From Deltaproteobacteria bacterium (GTDB lineage: Bacteria > Desulfobacterota > Desulfarculia > Adiutricales > Adiutricaceae), in the NCBI GenBank assembly GCA_031264185.1, contig JAISEL010000075.1:1-40279 (forward strand): DNA of 40,279 nucleotides. Reading direction: 5' to 3'. This document shows, piece by piece, positions 26,161 through 35,301 of this stretch (the stretch's first letter is position 1; each line of letters opens with the position of its first letter). The notes under the pieces were generated by a model. That model saw nothing but the letters and a program-made list of their open reading frames with translations, did no database searches and was not told the origin of the DNA. The position numbers were made by a program, and so were the translations under genes.

Positions 26161-26832
26161 CTAAACCCCGGCCAGCTTCAGGATAATCAGCTTCAATGAG
26201 TCGAACATCTCGCTGTAGGAGTACGGTGAATGGCGATCCAAACACTCATGGACCCTCAGATTGATGGCCATCAGGACATTGTGCATAACAATAGTCGAGA
26301 TGGTCTTGGTATCAAAAGGGTTGGCCAGCCCCTGCTCAACACACTTGTCAAACCAGTTCTTCAGGAAGTTGATGCTGTATTCCAGGAACGTGTTAGTCAG
26401 AATCAGACCCGAACGCTCATCGCGGAACTGTTCCGACTGGATCAGGGAAAAAGCGTAGCAGGTGAAGATGTTGCCCATCTTTTTAGGTTCCTTGAAGATC
26501 AGCTCGACCATCTCTTCTAAGCTGTGGCACTGGGCCAGGTTATCGTCTAAACGCCGGAAATAAAGCAGGTACAGATCCTCAGCGTGCCTTAAAACGGCCT
26601 CAAAGAGAGCCTCTTTGCTGCTGTAGTGATTGTAGAGAGAGGAAGGTTTAATGCCGATGACTTTGGCAATATCCCGGACCGATACCGCGTCGTAGCCCTT
26701 TTTGGCAAAAAGGATAGTGGAATTGACCAGGATGATTTCCTTGGTCTTGCCTACGTCCTCGACCAGGGGCAGATTGATGGTCTCACCGAGAATGTTGTAC
26801 TGATAGGTGGGAAACTTTTTTATGTTGGCCAT
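26161..26832 (-). CDS. TetR/AcrR-family transcriptional regulator
   Basis: 223 residues. The helix-turn-helix is at about 33-75 (TILFAKKGYDAVSVRDIAKVIGIKPSSLYNHYSSKEALFEAV), the standard TetR N-terminus. The C-terminal ligand domain is variable and does not identify a ligand. An N-terminal extension of ~25 residues precedes the first helix. No efflux or metabolic operon is adjacent: downstream lies the terminator and metY, upstream an 880-bp gap. The target is therefore unlinked or itself. Confidence 0.9.
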   Translation of the reverse strand: MANIKKFPTYQYNILGETINLPLVEDVGKTKEIILVNSTILFAKKGYDAVSVRDIAKVIGIKPSSLYNHYSSKEALFEAVLRHAEDLYLLYFRRLDDNLAQCHSLEEMVELIFKEPKKMGNIFTCYAFSLIQSEQFRDERSGLILTNTFLEYSINFLKNWFDKCVEQGLANPFDTKTISTIVMHNVLMAINLRVHECLDRHSPYSYSEMFDSLKLIILKLAGV

Positions 26833-27710
26833 ATTTCCATCAAAACCTTCAAAAGGACAGAGCCCGGAGCGTCACGCCCCGCTTAGGCCTTGGATTAAGG
26901 GACCGTCGGCTGAAGGAAAAAGCTCCGGCCTGGCCCAAAAAATCAACCGAACGATAGTTAGCCAGCCTTTATATATACAGAATAGAGTTCCTCTGCAGGA
27001 TCAGCTCAATAAATTTTGGCATATATTTCAGCATTTTTCAACCGTGCAGACTGCTAACAATCTTAGATTCCTTTTGACAGCCTTCGGGTAAAATTCATCC
27101 GGGGCCTTAAAAGAATCATAGCCTAAAAAACCAACTACCTGTGGTCTAACCATAGATCGGCCGGACAATCTGTTTTTCGCGGTAGCCGAAAATCAAAAAA
27201 TCTGACCTCAGAAAAAGGTAAATCGTTTCCTGGAAAAAATCAATAGGACCTGCTTATAAGCCAATTTTTGCCTTAAAAAACAATAACTTATCCTCTTTTC
27301 GCCCCAAAAGACTCCCGCATGTCCGGATTTTTAAGGCAATCTCTTGATTTTTATGGTTTTTAACCCGGCCTATTACCTGTATCCCATTTTTGTCCTTCTC
27401 CAACCGGAAAAAAGACATTTTTTCCGGTCCAGAGCTGTGAGCAGAGACACAACTCCACTTTTCTGGCCAAAAAAGGGACGGAAAAGAAAACCTGGCAGGA
27501 ATTAAATCCTAATCATTCTATAAGACTATAAGACTATAAGACTATACCCGAGGTCTATGAAAAAATCAACGCCCTAACGAACATGTTTTTACTTTTTTAG
27601 GACAAAAAAACCCTGTCCAAAATAAAATGGCCAGCATGCGCCGTTTTATTTTGAAGTACACGGCCTGATAATAGCCGGGAACTCTGCCTAACGTCCTGAT
27701 ATTAGCAAAC
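26833..27710. other. Gap with an octamer tandem repeat
   Basis: No supportable gene in 880 bp. (CTATAAGA)3.6 lies at 27518-27546. Several AAAA/TTTT-rich blocks surround poly-pyrimidine stretches; no RNA fold was recognised. Confidence 0.45.
27518..27546 (+). repeat. Octamer tandem repeat
   Basis: CTATAAGA is repeated three times plus CTATA. Copy number could vary between strains by slippage. No gene overlaps it. Confidence 0.85.
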
Positions 27711-28217
27711 TTAGAGCCCTACGGCCCAGAATTCTCGATAACTAAAAACCGAAAATTGGAGAGGCAGACATATTTTAACCGCCATTCTCTGACGCCAATT
27801 GGTATTATAGACCTCAAAAAACGGCATTTTCCAGTCCAGAGTGTAGTCCACCGGGGCAGTCCACTTCTGGATTAAGGAGTTGTAAAGGAACGGCAGAGAG
27901 ACACCCGGCGTCTCTATGCTGGCCCCGTAAGTTCCCCCTAAAAGAGGGAAAGGGATAAGATCCCGAGGCACCCGATCCTCGGGCCGGATTTCAACCGCCA
28001 GCCAGTACTCAAAAAGATTATTCGCCTGAAGACTGCAGCAGATTCCGTAAAGATCTCGGTTGGCTAAACCGTCGATCATCTGAATCCGGCCCAAAAATGC
28101 TCCCCAGAGTTTTTCGTATAACCCGCTAATCCCGTCGGAACTGACTATGGCGCAGTAACCGGCCAGATTCTTCTGGGGCAGCGTTTCTATGGCGTCAATT
28201 CTCAGGTTGCAGTTCAC
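27711..28217 (-). CDS. GyrI-like small-molecule-binding domain protein
   Basis: 168 residues from a GTG at 28217, preceded by GGGAGGTGGCAT, a strong ribosome-binding site. The pattern LPQKNLAGYCAIV, LYGICCS, YWLAVEIRPEDRVP, FPLLGGTYGAS, and FEVYN near the C-terminus follows the AraC effector-binding / GyrI-like fold. No DNA-binding domain is attached, so it is a stand-alone sensor or drug/nucleotide-binding protein. Its partners are not identifiable here. Confidence 0.78.
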   Translation of the reverse strand: MNCNLRIDAIETLPQKNLAGYCAIVSSDGISGLYEKLWGAFLGRIQMIDGLANRDLYGICCSLQANNLFEYWLAVEIRPEDRVPRDLIPFPLLGGTYGASIETPGVSLPFLYNSLIQKWTAPVDYTLDWKMPFFEVYNTNWRQRMAVKICLPLQFSVFSYREFWAVGL

Positions 28218-28817
28218 ATGCCACCTCCCGGCACAGGTCCTGAAAACGGGGTAGTGAATAACAGGTCCTGCCTTTCTCTTACCTTAGACCGCGCTACCTG
28301 ACTTACATGGAAGTTGAAAAAACAAGCATTGTGTACGCTGTCCAGCGGGCAGGTCCGCCAAAAACCTATTGCACTAAAAAGTCTGTAAATTAATATTGTC
28401 TGAAGTCGAAAATAACATTTTACATCAAAAAAACGCTTATTTTATATATAATTTACATAGATTAAAGGCATTCAAAAAACCAAACATCAGGACAAGTATT
28501 TGGCGGTGTCCTGACACATCTGCCCCTTAGATCACCAAAACATTCTGATTTGAGGCCTGATTTTTCATGCAGACGAACGAATGTTCATGGCACAAAGCTA
28601 TACCAAAATTCTTTTTTTTACAAGCCGTGTCAACTTCCAAAAATTGGTATAAATTTTCCTTTTAATACTAAAATGATTCTTTTTAATTGTATTATAGTGA
28701 TTTTATGAAAAGGCGGTGCCCGGCCTCTTTGGGAAAAATACTGTTATTACAGGGAGTTAAGAAAAAACATTTTTATTTTATTTTTTTCAGAAAATGAATA
28801 TTTTTCCGATCCTGAAA
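28218..28817. other. Gap upstream of the GyrI-like gene
   Basis: About 550 bp, AT-rich at 28380-28460 and 28600-28700. No gene. It lies between the GyrI-like start and the rubrerythrin terminator. Confidence 0.4.
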
Positions 28818-28847
28818 CGAAAAAAGGGACTCCAAAAGGAGTCCCTT
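28818..28847 (-). terminator. Intrinsic terminator of rubrerythrin
   Basis: AAGGGACTCC at 28824-28833 pairs with GGAGTCCCTT at 28838-28847 around a 4-nt loop. On the minus strand it is followed by a U-run. It is ~60 bp after the rubrerythrin stop. Confidence 0.9.
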
Positions 28848-28908
28848 GGTAGAAAACGTAAATTTGGCATCAGATATCACATCCTGAAAGACCAGGACCT
28901 GAAAAAAT

Positions 28909-29409
28909 CTACAGGACCTCGAAGTAAGCCTGAGCCTTGCTGCCGCAAATCGGGCACTTCTCCGGGATGCTATCTTCATGAATATGGCCGCAAACTTTGC
29001 AGACATAGACTTTCGGAGCAGCCTGCCCCGGATTGGCGGCCGCTTTCTTGTAGAGTTCGGCGTGAACTTTTTCGGCCTCATTGGCCAGGTGGAAATCATG
29101 TTCAGCCGCTTTGTCCCCGGCCGCCTTGGCGTGTTCGATCATTTCCGGGTACATCTTGGTGAACTCAAAAGTCTCGCCGCTGATGGCGTCCTGAAGATTT
29201 TCGGCTGTGGACTTAATGCCGTCCATCACCTTCAAATGGCTGTGGGCGTGAATGGTTTCGGCCTCAGCCGCCGCCCGAAAGAGCCTGGCGGCGTAAGGCA
29301 TCTTTTCGTCATCGGCTTTCTTGGCGTACGCCAGATATTTCCGGTTAGCCTGGGACTCCCCGGCAAAAGCGGCTTTGAGATCCGCAATAACTTTGCTGTC
29401 AGTAGACAT
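28909..29409 (-). CDS. rbr: Rubrerythrin
   Basis: 166 residues from ATG 29409, with GGAGG 8 bp upstream; 5 extra residues from a start at 29424 are less likely. It reduces hydrogen peroxide in anaerobes using a di-iron centre fed by a rubredoxin-like iron. Di-iron ligands are visible in AFAGESQANRKY, EAETIHAHSHL, YPEMIEHA and LANEAEKVHAEL. The C-terminal rubredoxin-like iron is in CKVCGHIHE and CPICGSK. It is monocistronic with its own terminator. A peroxide regulator box was not found with confidence. Confidence 0.95.
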   Translation of the reverse strand: MSTDSKVIADLKAAFAGESQANRKYLAYAKKADDEKMPYAARLFRAAAEAETIHAHSHLKVMDGIKSTAENLQDAISGETFEFTKMYPEMIEHAKAAGDKAAEHDFHLANEAEKVHAELYKKAAANPGQAAPKVYVCKVCGHIHEDSIPEKCPICGSKAQAYFEVL

Positions 29410-29812
29410 GACTGCAACCTCCATAAATATATATTAAAGCAACTTAGCTGATTCCAATGACCCTTAAACAGGGCCGCTACTGAGAAGAAAAAAGGAAGCT
29501 AACAAAATAACAGGCTAAAATTTATTCAAATTTACCCATTACTAAGCTTTAGCACCCGGCTTTAAGCGTTAAAAAATCAAAACGCCTCTCAAGGCATTTT
29601 AGGAAAACTGACAGTGTCCAAAAAAATCTGTCACCATAATAAGCTTTACTATCTATAACACAGAAAAATCTGAGCCTCAAGCTCAAAATAATTAATTTAT
29701 TCCCCCCAGACCGGAAAGCCTGAAAAGTTCAATATGTTTAATATTATTGGAATTATTAATTACTATTCCCATACTTTTGGTGAAAAAATCCGCCTTAATA
29801 TAATCTGTAAAG
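29410..29812. other. Gap between rubrerythrin and the UbiB-like gene
   Basis: About 400 bp, no gene. It should hold the rubrerythrin promoter; a TTGAAT-like -35 occurs near 29530 on the minus strand, but the -10 is not convincing. Confidence 0.35.
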
Positions 29813-31498
29813 CTACTTTCGATCTCTTCTGATAAAATCCCAGACAAGCCAGAACCCGATCAGCCCGGCCCCCAGAAAGCCCACTAAGCCTAAAACCGGC
29901 AGATCCCGCCAAAAAGGCGGCACTTTGGCGTGAATGACCAGGGCCGAGCCTATGACCAATGAGGCCAGAACAATGGACATGGCTAGCCGGTAGCTGGCCT
30001 GACTGACAGTCAGACCAAGCTTATGGAGGTCTTTGATGTTCATATCCGTCTGGATCCGCCCGGTCTTTAAGGACTTATACATGGGGGCCAGATCCCGGGG
30101 CAGGTTTTCCAAAATACCGTACAGTTCCATACCCCGCCTTTTAAGAGTCTCCTGCCACCAGGAGACGGTAAATCTTTTTTTGAAAAAAGAAGCTAAAACC
30201 GGCCTGGCCTCTTCGGTAATCTTAAAGTCCGGATCTAACTGAGTGCCCAGACCTTCGTACTGGACCAAAGCTTTAACCAATAACAATACGTCGGGCGGAG
30301 TCTTCAGCTGGTGCTGGAACAGAAGATCCAAACCGTCCCGGAGGCACTGGCCTATCTTTATGTCCTTTAACGTGCCCGAGAAATACGTTTCCAAAAAAAC
30401 CCCGATTTCCAATTCCAGGCGGTCCCGGTCAATTTCGGCGGTAACATTAAAAAGACGCAAAACGGCCCGAGTGACGGCCAGAGAGTCATGCCGGACCACG
30501 CCCACGGCCAGCTTAAAAAGCTGCTCCCTGGTTGAACGGTCGAGCTGCCCCACCAGACCGAAGTCCATAAAAGCCAGAACCGGTCCGGGCTGGACAAACA
30601 GATTGCCCGGATGGGGATCGGCATGAAAAAAACCAAAATGCATAAACTGTTCCATGGCCACTCGGGAGGCCAGTCTGGCCAGTTCCTTTCTTTGGAACCC
30701 GGCCGCTTCCAAAGCCTCTAAATCGGTGACTTTGAGGCCCATTAAGCGTTCCATTACCAGAATACTGCCGGTGGAAAACGACCGGTAGAGTTCCGGCACT
30801 TTTATCTCCGGGTTTTTGGCGTAAAGGCGGTAAAAGCGGGTGTGATTAAAGGCTTCCCGATGGTAATTAAGCTCAGACTGAAGAGAACGGCTGAACTCGG
30901 CCACCAGATCCTGAGGATGGACATATGCCAAGAAAGGCAGATGCTTTTCCACTTGTCCGGCCAGTTCGGTTAAAATCTCCAGATCGGTCTGAGCCTGTTT
31001 TTCAACCCCCGGCCTCCTTATTTTGACCACCACTTCCCGGCCGTCTTTGAGACGGGCCGTATGAACCTGACCGACCGAAGCGGCGGCCAGAGGTTCCAGG
31101 GAGACATCCAATAAGACCTCTTCGTCCAGTTCGCCTTTGATGATCTCTAAAACCTCGCCTAAAGGCAGGGCCGGTACGGAATCCTGGAGACGGACGAACT
31201 CTTCCAAATACTCATCGGGCAGAATATCCCGGCGGGTTGACAGGTACTGGCCCAGCTTGATGAAGACCAGACCCATTTCCTCTAAGGCCAGCCTCAGGCG
31301 CTGAGGTCTGGTCAGACCGGGAGACCGCTCGGCCAGTCCGACCAGTTTGCGGGCCCGAATTAAGATATCACCCAACCCCAGACGATCGAAGAGATCCCCG
31401 AAACCGAACTTGACCATAACTCTGGTCAGTTCGGTTAACCTTTCCAGGTGGCGGTAAGCTCGGCTGACCCGGGCAATTGGACTGGACACAGAAGACAT
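29813..31498 (-). CDS. UbiB/ABC1-family atypical kinase-like protein
   Basis: 561 residues, typical of bacterial UbiB. The KxGQ motif (VFIKLGQYLSTR, Lys81) and the Ala-rich loop AAASVGQVHTA (138-148) replace the usual kinase glycine-rich loop. VVVKIRRPG carries the ATP Lys159; HADPHPGNLF and AFMDFGLVG supply the catalytic loop and the metal Asp. Two C-terminal helices (LSIVLASLVIGSALVIHA and LVGFLGAGLIGFWLVWDF) are the membrane anchor. In aerobes it supports ubiquinone synthesis; in an anaerobe it probably serves menaquinone or another isoprenoid lipid. It is divergent from the plus-strand membrane protein 166 bp away, with no ubi/men genes adjacent. Confidence 0.9.
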   Translation of the reverse strand: MSSVSSPIARVSRAYRHLERLTELTRVMVKFGFGDLFDRLGLGDILIRARKLVGLAERSPGLTRPQRLRLALEEMGLVFIKLGQYLSTRRDILPDEYLEEFVRLQDSVPALPLGEVLEIIKGELDEEVLLDVSLEPLAAASVGQVHTARLKDGREVVVKIRRPGVEKQAQTDLEILTELAGQVEKHLPFLAYVHPQDLVAEFSRSLQSELNYHREAFNHTRFYRLYAKNPEIKVPELYRSFSTGSILVMERLMGLKVTDLEALEAAGFQRKELARLASRVAMEQFMHFGFFHADPHPGNLFVQPGPVLAFMDFGLVGQLDRSTREQLFKLAVGVVRHDSLAVTRAVLRLFNVTAEIDRDRLELEIGVFLETYFSGTLKDIKIGQCLRDGLDLLFQHQLKTPPDVLLLVKALVQYEGLGTQLDPDFKITEEARPVLASFFKKRFTVSWWQETLKRRGMELYGILENLPRDLAPMYKSLKTGRIQTDMNIKDLHKLGLTVSQASYRLAMSIVLASLVIGSALVIHAKVPPFWRDLPVLGLVGFLGAGLIGFWLVWDFIRRDRK

Positions 31499-31664
31499 GA
31501 CTTACTCGAATCGGCTTTTAACCGGCATTGGGTAAAAAATTTTCAGAAAAAGCGGCTTTACCTAAAAATACCCTTCTTAAAATGAGTTTTTTTATTCTAT
31601 TGCCACATTATCCTGTCTATGGTAGCATATTTTCAAGGTAAAAAAAGACCGGAAGGGGTGGAAT

Positions 31665-33485
31665 ATGCCTGAAGAATTGGTCGAAAACCAAGGGCCAAAA
31701 GAGGCGTCCGATTCGGATTCAGCCTCTCAAAAAGCGCCCGCAGTTCCGCGAGCGGATAATATTCAGGAGACAGGGTCTCCTTCCCCTCTGTCCACAGATG
31801 TCACGGTTGACCAGAACAAAGCTCCCAGTCCTGAGTTGAAGACCCAGACTCCAGATGGTCCCTGTAATCAGGCGGACGGAGTTACATTAGCTGAACCGGC
31901 AGATGTCCAAACACCGCCAATAGTCAGTCAGGCTGTCCAGGATCTCAATAACAGCCGGACAGAGCCCCAGGAATCTGAAACGCGGACCCCGGACAAGCCC
32001 TCCGAAAAGTCACTTTTTGGCTCTTTAATATGGCACTCTATTTTGGTCCTGTCTCTGGCCACAGTAGTTATCTGGGGCGGCATGTCCTTTATCGGCGACG
32101 AACCCTACCACTGGACGGCTCTGGTTCTGACCTTGCTTACTTTATTAGCCGCCGTTCCGACAGTCAAATTTTTCAGCCTGCCTTCCAGGGCGGGTCTGTC
32201 CTGTCTGGGGCTGACTCTGGCGCTGGCCATAACCAGCATGTACGATCCCAATGCGCACATAATACCGGGCGTCGGTTTTCCGGCAGTCTTTTCCCTGATT
32301 CTGTTCGTGACCTGGCTTTTGGTCCTGTGGGCGGTCTGGCGGGCCTACGGCACTTCCAAACCGGGAGTGGCCATCTTGCTGACGGCTGTTCTGGCCTATC
32401 CGCTGTTAGGCAGCGGCCTTAGTCTTTATAACTGCCTGTCCGGCTTTTTTTCCGGCTCGGAATATCCTGATTTAACCATCAGCTCTTTAAACCATTCGCC
32501 GGCCTTTGTGACTGGAGTATTGTCGGCCGCTCCGGTTATTTGGCCTCAGGCGGTTATGGCCATTTTAATTCCATTAATTGCTGCGATTTTAGTCATTCAC
32601 CGTCAAATTACCCGCATTACGACTAAAAAGTCTCCCCGGCACCTGGCCGGTTTCTGTCTGGGCCTTTGTTTTATAATCCTTTTAATCCCCGGGTTTCTGT
32701 CTTTCTCCCCCTTAAGCGACAACTCCTCTTTAGCCAAAGGCCTACGGGATATCACTCCGGATGCGGAGTTTAACTACACAACCCGCACCCAAAAAGCCCA
32801 ACCGGCGGCTGCGGCCGTGGGAGCCGCCGCTGAGACCAAGACTCCGGCCGAACCCGCCCAGGCCGCCCTTGAGACTCAGACACCTCAGGCCGAAACGGCT
32901 CAGGCTGTGGCAGCCAGTGTGCCTCTGCCGCCCAATACTCCTCCGACCGATACGGATACTCAGGAGGCCGCGACTTCAGCCGCAGCTCCCCCGGACGCCC
33001 AATCTACTCCGGCGGCGGCTCCGACGGCTGAAAATACTCAGACCCAACAGGCGGCCGACGGATCTGAAGCCGCCGCTGCGACCGCCCCTCCAGAGACTCC
33101 GGCCGCATCTGATGAGACAGGAACGGCGGCCTCCGTTCCTGTTGTTCAGGCCGCCCCCGACTCCACGGCCGACCAGGAGGAATCAACGGCTGTGGTGGTG
33201 GCTTCCGAAAGCCAGGCCGCCGCTCCGGCCGCCACGCCTGTCTCGGACGACACCCAGATCCCCGAGGGTTTCGAAACACTTAAAGCCGAGTCCGACAAGC
33301 AAAAAGCTACCGAGCAGGCCAGGATCGAATTTATTAACCGGCTCACTGAGCAAAATGAAATCTTAGAAAAGGAAAACGCCGAACTTAGCCAGAGAATTAA
33401 AGTCTTAGAAGCCCAAAATGAGCTCTATAAAGAGCGCCTGAGTTTCAGTGATCAGCTCCTTCACAATCTGTCCCAAAACCGGTGA
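31665..33485 (+). CDS. Multi-pass membrane protein with Ala/Pro/Thr-rich linker and coiled coil
   Basis: 606 residues; GGAAGGGGTGGAAT precedes the ATG. Residues 1-120 are polar and Pro/Asp/Gln-rich. About seven or eight membrane segments follow between 120 and 365 (for example SILVLSLATVVIWGGM, LVLTLLTLLAAVPTV, LILFVTWLLVLWAVW). Residues about 385-545 are Ala/Pro/Thr/Glu-rich and low-complexity, with the style of a periplasmic or cytosolic linker. The last ~55 residues form a coiled coil (RLTEQNEILEKENAELSQRI). No family recognised. The stop is 21 bp before the Mrp ATPase, so the two are probably one operon; the coiled coil could recruit the ATPase or a partner. Confidence 0.75.
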   Translation: MPEELVENQGPKEASDSDSASQKAPAVPRADNIQETGSPSPLSTDVTVDQNKAPSPELKTQTPDGPCNQADGVTLAEPADVQTPPIVSQAVQDLNNSRTEPQESETRTPDKPSEKSLFGSLIWHSILVLSLATVVIWGGMSFIGDEPYHWTALVLTLLTLLAAVPTVKFFSLPSRAGLSCLGLTLALAITSMYDPNAHIIPGVGFPAVFSLILFVTWLLVLWAVWRAYGTSKPGVAILLTAVLAYPLLGSGLSLYNCLSGFFSGSEYPDLTISSLNHSPAFVTGVLSAAPVIWPQAVMAILIPLIAAILVIHRQITRITTKKSPRHLAGFCLGLCFIILLIPGFLSFSPLSDNSSLAKGLRDITPDAEFNYTTRTQKAQPAAAAVGAAAETKTPAEPAQAALETQTPQAETAQAVAASVPLPPNTPPTDTDTQEAATSAAAPPDAQSTPAAAPTAENTQTQQAADGSEAAAATAPPETPAASDETGTAASVPVVQAAPDSTADQEESTAVVVASESQAAAPAATPVSDDTQIPEGFETLKAESDKQKATEQARIEFINRLTEQNEILEKENAELSQRIKVLEAQNELYKERLSFSDQLLHNLSQNR

Positions 33486-33506
33486 ACAGACGATTTTGAC
33501 CGGATT

Positions 33507-34316
33507 ATGACGACTACTTTCGGAGATCTTGAGCGCGGTATCAAGCAAAAAGAACTGGCCGAAGTTCTGGCCAGGTTAGGCCGCAAATATCTGGTTTTCA
33601 GCGGTAAAGGCGGGGTCGGTAAAACCACCCTGTCGGTTAATCTGGCCTGGCTTCTGGCTCGGTCCGGCCAAAGGGTGGGGCTTTTAGACGTGGATTTAAA
33701 CGGCCCTGATCTTGGGGCGGCTTTGTATATGGACGCCCAGGTTGTGGCCGATGAAAGCGGCCGTTTAATGCCTATCCAAGTCATTCCCGGTCTTTGGATC
33801 CTGACTGTTCAGCACCTCCTGGCCGAAAAAAACCAGGCGGTCATGTGGCGGGGGCCCAGAAAGATGCGGGCCATTATCCAATTTTTAGGGGAAACAGCCT
33901 GGCCGGAGCTGGACTATTTTATTATTGACTGTCCGCCCGGCACCGGCGATGAAACCCTATCCGTTATCCACCACATAAAAGACATAACCGCTCTGGTCGT
34001 CACGACCGGGCACAGTCTGGCCATAGCCGATGCCTATAAAGCCGTCTCCTGCCTGAAATCAAGTAACACGGACATAAAAGGCTTGGTGGAAAATCAGGCT
34101 TCTTTAGTCTGTCCGGACTGCGGCCGAACAATTGAGCTTAATCCTCCGGAAAACGTCCAGTCCCTGGCCCGAGAGACGGCTCTGAACGTCCTAACTCGCC
34201 TGCCTCTTGACCCCAAAGCTGCCAAATTGGCCGAAAAAAGCCAAAAACCTCTGGTCGAAGCCAGCCCCGATTCTCCTCTGTCCCTTCTAATAAAAAATCT
34301 GGCCCTGACTCTTTGA
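33507..34316 (+). CDS. Mrp/NBP35-family P-loop ATPase
   Basis: 269 residues. The Walker A segment is FSGKGGVGKTTLSVNLA (Gly33-Thr40), and LLDVDLNGPDLG and IIDCPPGTGDETLS are the deviant switch motifs of ParA/MinD-like ATPases. A CPDCG pair at about 213-217 in VCPDCGRTIEL is the Mrp/ApbC Fe-S carrier cysteine pair, so an iron-sulfur cluster scaffold role is likely. The N-terminal DUF59-like domain is absent, as in shorter archaeal and deltaproteobacterial members. It follows the membrane protein by 21 bp. Confidence 0.92.
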   Translation: MTTTFGDLERGIKQKELAEVLARLGRKYLVFSGKGGVGKTTLSVNLAWLLARSGQRVGLLDVDLNGPDLGAALYMDAQVVADESGRLMPIQVIPGLWILTVQHLLAEKNQAVMWRGPRKMRAIIQFLGETAWPELDYFIIDCPPGTGDETLSVIHHIKDITALVVTTGHSLAIADAYKAVSCLKSSNTDIKGLVENQASLVCPDCGRTIELNPPENVQSLARETALNVLTRLPLDPKAAKLAEKSQKPLVEASPDSPLSLLIKNLALTL

Positions 34317-35301
34317 TTTTTTTCATAAGGCGCCGGCTCCAGAGAGGCTTGAGTCTCCCTGTCCTGACAGCCCTGGGGGATATTATGCCAGGGAGCCAGC
34401 AGCAGGCAGATTTATTTATGCACCGTAAGCGGCCATTACAGCCGAAACGGATTTCCGCTGGCCTCAGCGGCTGGAAAACCTCTTCCGGCACCAAGCCTGG
34501 AAAAGGCCATCGGCCGTAGTTGGATTATCAGTTAAGTCAAATAAGTTTCTCTTTCCTGGCCGATTATCTGCAAAAAATCAGACTTCCCATGATAATTTAC
34601 AGTTTATCCTTAGACCAACAGCCCTGAAATTTTTGGAAAAACCGACTAAAAGCCTTACTTAATGCCCTTATTTCCGCCGGTTATCAGGCAGCCTGTTTTT
34701 TTGCCGTTATCAAGCCTCCAATAAGAGCCGTAAGTCTCTGCCTTTGTCAAATAAATTTCCGCTAAAATCCCAGGCCTCCGGACGCTAAACTTTGGGCTCA
34801 AAATATTATTTACTATTTTCCGACTTAACTATTTGATAAAAAATTTGATGCCCCTCTGTATGCAGCCAAAAAGACTGCTGCCCCAGCTTTAAACGCTCAT
34901 CAAGCAAGTCCTGTTTTTTAAAACCTCTATGGTCAACCACATTAAGGGCTTTTTCTGAAGCCCCAAAGGGGTCATTTTCTTCAGGCCAAAAGCTATTTTT
35001 TTGTTTTTTGACCATAAGTCTTCGAAATTAAAGGAGAAAATAATTCCTGTTTAATATCACCATATGGAAAGACACTAAGCCATAATTTGACAGGAAATCT
35101 TAATTTTTGTTGTCCAAAAAAGATGGTCGGGAGATAGATCCGCCAATGGCTCCACGATTTGGCCTGTCTGAGTCAGGGAACCGCCGAGCAGCAGGATTTA
35201 TCAGGGATCTGGAGACGGAAAATAAATTAAAAACAGGCAGCTGTAATAAATTAACCTCAAAGCAGATTAAAAGTTGGACAATCTTGTCGCAAGAGCCTCT
35301 A
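34317..35301. other. Gap with weak coding hints
   Basis: About 985 bp between the Mrp gene and the WYL regulator. GC-rich stretches at 34317-34510 have short open frames but no family match. Frame fragments such as ISAGYQAACFFAV in 34640-34720 might be relics of a gene but are interrupted by stops. The small frame at 34806-35015 is listed separately. TTGACA at about 35088 may be part of the WYL promoter, but the -10 is not convincing. Confidence 0.35.
34806..35015 (-). CDS. Possible 69-residue protein, doubtful
   Basis: A short frame of ordinary composition (KKQDLLDERLKLGQQSFWLH). There is no ribosome-binding site before its ATG and no recognised family. It could be a relic or chance. Confidence 0.2.
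   Translation of the reverse strand: MVKKQKNSFWPEENDPFGASEKALNVVDHRGFKKQDLLDERLKLGQQSFWLHTEGHQIFYQIVKSENSK

Noticed and set aside
32761-33366. 201-residue Pro/Arg-rich frame
   Set aside because: It is a shifted reading of the Ala/Pro/Thr-rich linker of the membrane protein.
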